A DNA stretch of 6,421 nt from Planctomycetota bacterium (GTDB lineage Bacteria; Planctomycetota; UBA8742; SKZP01): NCBI GenBank assembly GCA_007127275.1, contig SKZP01000504.1, positions 1 through 6,421 on the forward strand. Reading direction: 5' to 3'. Position numbers and translations under genes: made by a program. The notes beneath the pieces are model-generated. The model did not search any database and was not told the DNA's origin. It was given only the letters and a program-made list of their open reading frames with translations. Positions 1 through 3,594 of the stretch are shown one piece after another. How positions within the stretch are numbered: the first letter of the stretch is position 1; every line of letters begins with the position of its first letter.

Positions 1-413
1 ACGTAGGGCTTGCCGGTGCCGCCGGCGAGGATCAGCACGCGGCCCTTCTTGAGGTGGCCGATCGCGCGGCGGCGCACGAACGGCTCGGCGACGGCGTCGA
101 TGCGCACCGAGCTTTGGATGCGCACCGGGACGCCGTGGTGCTCGAGCACCTCCTGCAGGGCGATGGCGTTCATCACCGTGGCGAGCATCCCCATGTAGTC
201 GGCGCTGGCACGGTGAATCGCCGCGGAGTGGATCTCGGCGCCGCGGATGAAGTTGCCGCCGCCGACGACGACGCACAACTGCGTGCCGGCTTCGTGGGCC
301 GACTGGATTTCGCCGGCGATCGTTTCCAGCGCCGTCGAATCGAGACCTTGGCCTTTGGCGCCGTCCGCACCGAAGGCTTCCCCCGAGATCTTGAGCATGG
401 CTCGCTCGATCAC
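1..413 (-). CDS. pyrH: UMP kinase (uridylate kinase), N-terminal part, cut by the window edge
   Basis: Cytoplasmic enzyme that phosphorylates UMP to UDP with ATP, the committed step towards UTP and CTP. The bacterial enzyme is a hexamer of the amino-acid-kinase fold. About 137 residues are visible; the C-terminal ~100 lie beyond base 1. The N-terminal LKISGEAF (residues 7-14) is the phosphate-binding loop, GGGNFIRG (51-58) is the glycine-rich nucleotide loop, DYMGMLATVMNAIAL (72-86) is the UMP-binding/oligomer helix, and GGTGKPY (131-137) matches the family GTGNP(F/Y) motif, with Lys where Asn is usual. I chose the GTG at 411-413 because a GGAGG lies 4 bases upstream and the protein then begins just before the first conserved strand. 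The ATG at 398 would put that site 19 bases away. It starts 16 bases after the tsf stop, so it is almost surely co-transcribed with rpsB-tsf. The family is certain; only the start is open. Confidence 0.96.
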   Translation of the reverse strand, partial: MIERAMLKISGEAFGADGAKGQGLDSTALETIAGEIQSAHEAGTQLCVVVGGGNFIRGAEIHSAAIHRASADYMGMLATVMNAIALQEVLEHHGVPVRIQSSVRIDAVAEPFVRRRAIGHLKKGRVLILAGGTGKPY

Positions 414-417
414 GAGT

Positions 418-422
418 CCTCC
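418..422 (-). promoter_or_regulatory. Ribosome binding site of pyrH
   Basis: On the minus strand this reads GGAGG, 4 bases before the GTG at 413-411 and inside the 16-base gap after tsf. It supports the GTG start over the downstream in-frame ATG at 398. Confidence 0.75.
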
Positions 423-429
423 ACCTTCG

Positions 430-1023
430 CTAGTCTTGCCCGAGTTCCCAACGAATGAAGCGCGTCAGTTGCAGGTTCTCGCCGAGCTTGCCGGCCTTTT
501 GCTTGATCACCTGGCTGACGGAGAGTTTGTCGTCCTTGACGAACTTTTGATCGAGGAGGACGCGCTCCTCGCACCATTTGTCGATCTTGCCCTCGACGAT
601 TTTCTCGACGACGTTTTCCGGCTTGCCGGTGACTTGTTCACGGGCAATGTTGCGTTCCTGCTCGAGCACTTCCTCGGGGATATCCTCGCGGCTCAAGTAC
701 TCGGGCGCGGCCGCCGCGATGTGCATGCAGAGATCCTTGAGCAAGGTCTGGAACTCTTCGTTGCGGGCGACGAAGTCGGTCTCGCAAAGCACTTCGGTGA
801 GCACGGCGATCTTGCCGCCGGCGTGGACGTACTGGCCGATGGCCCCTTCCTTGGTTTCGCGGCCAAGTTTCTTGCCGGCGTCGACCTCGTTCTTCTTACG
901 CAGCCATTCCTTGGCTTTCTCGAAGTCGCCTTTGTTTTCCTCAAGCGCCTTCTTGCACGTCATCATTTTTGCGCCGGTTTGGTCGCGCAGATCCTTCACC
1001 ATTTGGGCGGAAATCTCTGCCAT
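430..1023 (-). CDS. tsf: Translation elongation factor Ts, short form
   Basis: Guanine nucleotide exchange factor that releases GDP from EF-Tu so it can bind GTP and aminoacyl-tRNA again. It has 197 residues. The N-terminal UBA-like domain covers about residues 4-45 and holds the first family signature (LRDQTGAKMMTCKKAL, 12-27). The second signature, ETDFVARNEEF, is at 81-91 in the core that contacts EF-Tu. The C-terminal region (about 133-197) follows the usual pattern. The E. coli protein is about 283 residues with two core subdomains; this one looks like the ~200-residue single-core type known from Thermus and other phyla. The frame is open a further 14 codons upstream, but the ATG at 1021-1023 is preceded by AAGGAAG and matches the family start MAEIS. 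It lies 160 bases after rpsB and 16 bases before pyrH. Confidence 0.98.
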   Translation of the reverse strand: MAEISAQMVKDLRDQTGAKMMTCKKALEENKGDFEKAKEWLRKKNEVDAGKKLGRETKEGAIGQYVHAGGKIAVLTEVLCETDFVARNEEFQTLLKDLCMHIAAAAPEYLSREDIPEEVLEQERNIAREQVTGKPENVVEKIVEGKIDKWCEERVLLDQKFVKDDKLSVSQVIKQKAGKLGENLQLTRFIRWELGQD

Positions 1024-1027
1024 GATT

Positions 1028-1034
1028 CTTCCTT
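1028..1034 (-). promoter_or_regulatory. Ribosome binding site of tsf
   Basis: On the minus strand this reads AAGGAAG, ending 4 bases before the ATG at 1023. It settles the start against the longer open frame that begins at 1065. Confidence 0.75.
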
Positions 1035-1126
1035 GTCGTTCCTCGCTAGGGTTTCCCGGCGCCACGCAGCGGACAAACGGAGCTGGCTCGTCCGGGGTTC
1101 GTTTCGGTTTCGGTACTCGTGAGACG

Positions 1127-1169
1127 GCGGCGACATTTCGGGACGCGGTTGATTTCGCGGTTTCGCCGC
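1127..1169 (-). repeat. Inverted repeat in the rpsB-tsf spacer
   Basis: The arms GCGGCGA (1127-1133) and TCGCCGC (1163-1169) are exact complements separated by 29 bases, 14 bases beyond the rpsB stop codon. No T-run follows, so it does not look like an intrinsic terminator. It could slow transcription or tune the S2:EF-Ts ratio, as attenuation between these genes does in E. coli. In GC-rich DNA a 7-base pair with a long loop may be chance. I see no other signal in the 160-base spacer except the tsf ribosome binding site. Confidence 0.25.
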
Positions 1170-1183
1170 TCGTGCGGGCGCCG

Positions 1184-2128
1184 CTACGACTGCCCCCCTT
1201 CGCTGGCCTCGGCCGTCTCGGTGGCCTCGCTCGGGGCTTCGCCGCCGCCGACCGGCTGGATGACCTTGCGCTGAATGCCGAGTTGCGGCGCCTCGGCCGG
1301 CTTCGGCTTCTCCGCCTGCTTTGCCTGGCGGGCCGCTTCCTGCTGTTCTTTCAGGCGGGCGGCGACGCGGGTCTTGTAGACCTTGCGGCCTCGTTCGACG
1401 GCATCGCCGAGGAAGCCGAGCAGCAAACGGATCGAGCGGGTCGCGTCGTCGTTGCCGGGGATGGGAATGTCGACGAGGTCGGGGCTTGAGTCGGTGTCGA
1501 TCAGGGAAATGGTGGGAATCTTGAGCTTGGCCGCCTCTTTGAGTGCAATCTGCTCGCGTCGTGCGTCGACGATGATCAGCGCCGTCGGCAGCGATTCCAT
1601 GTAGCGGATGCCTTCGAGGTTGCGAAAGATCTTGTCGTGCTCGCGCTTGAGCCGCACCTGCATCTTTTTCGAATATTTGGCGAGCACGCCGCTGCGCTCG
1701 AGTTCTTCCAACTCGTCGAGGCGCTTGAGACGGTGGCGAATCGTCGGGTTGTTCGTCAGGGTACCGCCGAGCCAGCGTTCGGTGACGAAGTTCATCCCGG
1801 AGCCGACGGCGACTTCGCGGACCGCTTCCTGGGCCTGGCGCTTTGTGCCGACGACGAGCACCTCGCCGCCGCTGGCGGCGACTTTTTCGAGGAAGTTCAT
1901 GGCGCGCAAGAGCCCGCGCACCGTCTGCTTCAGGTCGATGATGTGAATGTGGTTGCGCTTCGCGAAGATGTAGCGTGCCATCTTCGGGTTCCAGCGACTG
2001 GAGCGGTGTCCGAAGTGGACCCCGGCTTCGATCAGTTGCCGGATGATGTCGTCGGGTAGCTTGATGCCTCCCTGCGGTTGCTGCTGTTCTTCGGTTTGCT
2101 GGTTTTCCGCGGTAGCCGTTTCGGCCAT
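1184..2128 (-). CDS. rpsB: 30S ribosomal protein S2
   Basis: Structural protein of the small ribosomal subunit, among the last to assemble, helping to recruit S1 where present. It has 314 residues. Family signatures are AGVHFGHRSSRWNPKM (35-50), RWLGGTLTN (119-127), the coiled-coil region around 130-175, and IDTDSSPDLVDIPIPGNDDA (210-229). Compared with the 241-residue E. coli protein it has a ~24-residue Gln/Glu-rich N-terminal lead and a ~55-residue C-terminal tail: first Lys/Ala/Gln/Glu-rich (about 258-280), then acidic and Ser/Thr/Ala-rich to the end. The frame is open a further 67 codons upstream, but AGGAG lies 6 bases before the ATG at 2126-2128 and the extension has no S2 likeness. 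It is the first gene of the rpsB-tsf-pyrH group. The upstream 490 bases hold structured sequence that may be its regulatory leader. Confidence 0.98.
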   Translation of the reverse strand: MAETATAENQQTEEQQQPQGGIKLPDDIIRQLIEAGVHFGHRSSRWNPKMARYIFAKRNHIHIIDLKQTVRGLLRAMNFLEKVAASGGEVLVVGTKRQAQEAVREVAVGSGMNFVTERWLGGTLTNNPTIRHRLKRLDELEELERSGVLAKYSKKMQVRLKREHDKIFRNLEGIRYMESLPTALIIVDARREQIALKEAAKLKIPTISLIDTDSSPDLVDIPIPGNDDATRSIRLLLGFLGDAVERGRKVYKTRVAARLKEQQEAARQAKQAEKPKPAEAPQLGIQRKVIQPVGGGEAPSEATETAEASEGGQS

Positions 2129-2134
2129 GTATCT

Positions 2135-2139
2135 CTCCT
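2135..2139 (-). promoter_or_regulatory. Ribosome binding site of rpsB
   Basis: On the minus strand this reads AGGAG (within GAGGAGAG), 6 bases before the ATG at 2128. It fixes the rpsB start and rejects the longer open frame reaching 2329. A small imperfect hairpin lies about 22 bases further upstream: GGAAACG (complement of 2177-2183) against CGTTCC (complement of 2161-2166), with one bulged A. Confidence 0.8.
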
Positions 2140-2216
2140 CGGTCCTCGAAGGGCGAAATGGGAACGCTAGGCTGGCCGTTTCCTTGCCGGTCTCGCCTCG
2201 CGGGCGCGTGCGACTA

Positions 2217-2297
2217 CTCGGGCGGCATCCGTGGGCCGGCGGTGGGTGTCGCACCGAGCGAGGTGCCCACCGCGTGGCAAGCCCATGGTGGCCCGAG
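2217..2297 (-). promoter_or_regulatory. Long nested hairpin, candidate structured leader RNA of rpsB
   Basis: Four nested helices can be read off directly. P1 pairs 2291-2297 with 2217-2223 (CTCGGGC/GCCCGAG, 7 bp). P2 pairs 2281-2288 with 2229-2236 (8 positions, one A-C mismatch on the minus strand). P3 pairs 2266-2273 with 2239-2246 (GCGGTGGG/CCCACCGC, 8 bp). P4 pairs 2262-2265 with 2252-2255 (4 bp), closing a 6-base loop. Joining segments are 2 and 5 bases between P1 and P2, 7 and 2 between P2 and P3, and 0 and 5 between P3 and P4. That is about 26 Watson-Crick pairs in 81 bases, ending 88 bases before the rpsB ATG. Ribosomal protein leaders often carry such folds for autoregulation, as S2 does in E. 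coli; that role is inferred. The fold also forms on the plus strand, so the strand rests on context. Confidence 0.5.
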
Positions 2298-2304
2298 CCG
2301 GAGG

Positions 2305-2341
2305 AAAAAAACCCGGCGTCCCCGGTCATTGTGCCAGGGTT
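2305..2341 (-). terminator. Intrinsic-terminator-like hairpin with T7
   Basis: On the minus strand AACCC-T-GGC (complement of 2341-2333) pairs with GCCGGGTT (complement of 2317-2310): 8 pairs with one bulged T around a 15-base loop. It runs into seven T (2311-2305), two of which lie in the stem. A shorter alternative, CCGG/CCGG with a 5-base loop (2313-2316, 2322-2325), also abuts the T-run. It may end the glycosyltransferase transcript about 275 bases after that gene's stop, or act as an attenuator in a long rpsB leader. Confidence 0.5.
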
Positions 2342-2450
2342 GAGCTCACAGAGTCCACGCGTATCGTTGCGTTACGCCCGTTGCCGCGCCGTCCGCTCCG
2401 CCCGCAAGCGGCCGCTAGCCGACGACGATTGACGGCGCGATAGGAGGCGC

Positions 2451-2479
2451 ACGATACCACTGCCCAAATCGGCGTGCAA
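2451..2479 (-). promoter_or_regulatory. Possible sigma-70-type promoter upstream of rpsB
   Basis: On the minus strand TTGCAC (2479-2474) and TATCGT (2456-2451) are separated by 17 bases. The -35 box keeps TTG and the -10 box matches 4 of 6 positions, ordinary for GC-rich DNA and weak alone. Transcription would begin near 2444, giving a leader of about 315 bases that runs through the terminator-like hairpin and the nested hairpin before rpsB. I saw no better promoter between the T-run and rpsB. Confidence 0.3.
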
Positions 2480-2508
2480 GGGCACGCGACCAACCGATCG
2501 ACCGCGTG
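2472..2508. repeat. Overlapping dyads at the possible -35 box
   Basis: GCGTGC-AAGG-GCACGC (2472-2487) is a perfect 6-4-6 dyad covering the possible -35 hexamer. The overlapping arm CACGCG (2483-2488) is also an exact complement of CGCGTG at 2503-2508, with centres 20 bases (two helical turns) apart. Such symmetry next to a promoter could be an operator for a dimeric regulator. It could equally be chance in GC-rich DNA. Confidence 0.3.
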
Positions 2509-2579
2509 TTCCTCCAGGTTGTGGAGATTGTCGCAGCGAGGCTTACGGGCACCGCTCGTGGGGCGAGGTCGGTATTGGG

Positions 2580-2625
2580 GTACGACCCACGGGCGTAGGC
2601 CGTGGGCTTGATTGCTCAGTCGTAC
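2580..2625 (-). repeat. Two-tier hairpin over the glycosyltransferase stop codon
   Basis: The inner stem CCCACGG/CCGTGGG (2586-2592 with 2600-2606) is a perfect 7-bp hairpin with a 7-base loop. The outer arms GTACGAC (2580-2586) and GTCGTAC (2619-2625) are also exact complements, sharing base 2586 with the inner stem and leaving a 12-13-base bulge that contains the TGA stop (2618-2616). There is no T-run, so it is not a classical intrinsic terminator. It could protect the mRNA 3' end or be one copy of a dispersed palindromic repeat. Confidence 0.45.
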
Positions 2626-3476
2626 TCTTGCGCCGGCGGCACCTCGCTGGGGCGCAGGCGGCTCGGCTTGCCGCGGGCCACGCGGCGCTGGTCGAACCAA
2701 ACCATGGTGTACTTCGCGTGCACGCCGAATCCTTGAGCGGCGGCGATGGCGAAGCCCGTGGCGCCGTAGAAGATGCCCCCCTTGACGAACATGTCGCGCA
2801 GAAAGCGCAGCACCCCGCGGCTCAAGACTTGCGACCCGCGTACCCGGCGGCCGTCGCGCACCATCTGCTCGGCGCCGGCCCGCGCATACGCGATGTTCTT
2901 GCGCACAAGGTGCAGATAATCTGTGTACGGCTCATGATTGAGCGGTGCCTCCATGGAGGCGACGTCGCCGTCAATGGCCAGTGACTCGTGCACGCGCTGG
3001 TCGCGATAGCGGCCGCGCGAGCGCTGAAACAGTCGCACCACCGGATGCGGCCACCAGCGGCAGCACTTGATGAGTCGCCCATCGAAGTAGCAGCGCCGCT
3101 TCACCCGGTACGCCGCCGCCGGCGCGCCCGGAATCTCGCCGCGCACAATCCGCGTGATCTCCTCGCGCAACGCCTCGTCAATCCACTCGTCGGCGTCGAT
3201 ATTGAGCACCCACGGCGTCTCGCAAAGATCCAGCGCGCGGTTCTTTTGTGCGCCGAAGCCCGGCCAGTCGGTGTGCCGCTCGACGTATGCGCCGCGAGCG
3301 CGAGCATACTCCACGCTGCCGTCGGTGGAGCCGGAGTCGACGACGACGACGCGACCGGCAAAGGCACACGAATCGAGGCAGCGCGGCAAGTTTGCCCGTT
3401 CGTTGTGCACGATCATGAAGACCGTCAGGTTTTCGACACGCTGGGAAGGTGCCGGCGGCGCATCGTCGGCGGCCAT
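2616..3476 (-). CDS. Family 2 glycosyltransferase, WaaE/beta-1,4-glucosyltransferase-like
   Basis: Probably transfers a sugar from a nucleotide-sugar donor to a lipopolysaccharide core or other surface glycan at the cytoplasmic face of the membrane. It has 286 residues. The GT-A fold runs from about residue 16: MIVHNERANLPRCLDS (21-36), VVVVDSGSTDGS (43-54), WPGFGAQKNRAL (71-82), and DADEW (94-98), the DXD-type metal/donor site. RVHESL (161-166) is the region usually holding the catalytic base, followed by NHEPY (180-184). GAQKN plus DADEW is typical of the WaaE-like subgroup. The C-terminal part (about 225-261) is hydrophobic and amphipathic and may touch the membrane; I see no signal peptide. 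The ATG at 3474-3476 is the only sensible start, since the frame closes 10 codons upstream. No Shine-Dalgarno precedes it. Donor and acceptor cannot be read from sequence. Confidence 0.9.
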   Translation of the reverse strand: MAADDAPPAPSQRVENLTVFMIVHNERANLPRCLDSCAFAGRVVVVDSGSTDGSVEYARARGAYVERHTDWPGFGAQKNRALDLCETPWVLNIDADEWIDEALREEITRIVRGEIPGAPAAAYRVKRRCYFDGRLIKCCRWWPHPVVRLFQRSRGRYRDQRVHESLAIDGDVASMEAPLNHEPYTDYLHLVRKNIAYARAGAEQMVRDGRRVRGSQVLSRGVLRFLRDMFVKGGIFYGATGFAIAAAQGFGVHAKYTMVWFDQRRVARGKPSRLRPSEVPPAQEYD

Positions 3477-3479
3477 GGA

Positions 3480-3507
3480 CTTACAGTGGCAGTGGGGACA
3501 GGGTCAA
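3480..3507 (-). promoter_or_regulatory. Possible promoter abutting the glycosyltransferase start
   Basis: On the minus strand TTGACC (3507-3502, 5 of 6 to consensus) is followed after 16 bases by TGTAAG (3485-3480, 4 of 6). A start 6-7 bases downstream would fall at about 3473, on the ATG itself (3476-3474). With no Shine-Dalgarno present, this would give a leaderless mRNA. The rest of the 118-base gap before the gene shows no terminator I trust. Confidence 0.3.
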
Positions 3508-3594
3508 CGCCTCATGGTTTGTCGAGGGATCGCGACGCATCCTAGCATCTTTCCCCACCCCGACCACCAAACAACGAGCAACCGTCCCCCCTTG

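Larger units (their letters stand above)
2129..2615. other. Non-coding stretch between the glycosyltransferase gene and rpsB
   Basis: No reading frame here looks like a protein; those that cross it are extensions or shadows of neighbouring genes. I recognise no tRNA, rRNA, tmRNA or SRP RNA. On the minus strand it holds, in transcription order, a hairpin at the glycosyltransferase stop (2580-2625), a dyad cluster (2472-2508), a possible promoter (2451-2479), a terminator-like hairpin with T7 (2305-2341), a long nested hairpin (2217-2297), a small hairpin (2161-2183) and the rpsB ribosome binding site. Short perfect palindromes AGCGGCCGCT (2407-2416) and TGAGCTCA (2341-2348) are also present. 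The length and order suit a long regulated 5' leader for the translation operon. Confidence 0.7.

Noticed and set aside
1024..1065. N-terminal extension of EF-Ts by 14 residues
   Set aside because: AAGGAAG precedes the ATG at 1023 and the family start matches that ATG.
247..1122. A 291-residue plus-strand frame opposite tsf and pyrH
   Set aside because: It is antisense to two certain genes, its sequence is the Leu/Ala/Asp-rich pattern of a complementary frame, and it has no Shine-Dalgarno support or family likeness.
2129..2329. N-terminal extension of S2 by 67 residues
   Set aside because: AGGAG sits 6 bases before the ATG at 2128, the extension has no S2 likeness, and it runs through the nested hairpin region.
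2043..2443. Plus-strand frames in the rpsB leader region
   Set aside because: They begin inside rpsB on the opposite strand, have no ribosome binding site or protein-like composition, and cross the structured non-coding elements.
2305..2450. A known small RNA (SRP RNA, 6S, tmRNA or tRNA) upstream of rpsB
   Set aside because: I found no SRP tetraloop motif, no tRNA T-arm or acceptor pairing, and no tmRNA features. Only a terminator-like end and a possible promoter support any RNA here.
2326..2700. A 124-residue minus-strand frame across the glycosyltransferase end and the non-coding stretch
   Set aside because: It overlaps the glycosyltransferase in another frame, is Arg/Pro/Ala-rich, and resembles no family I know.
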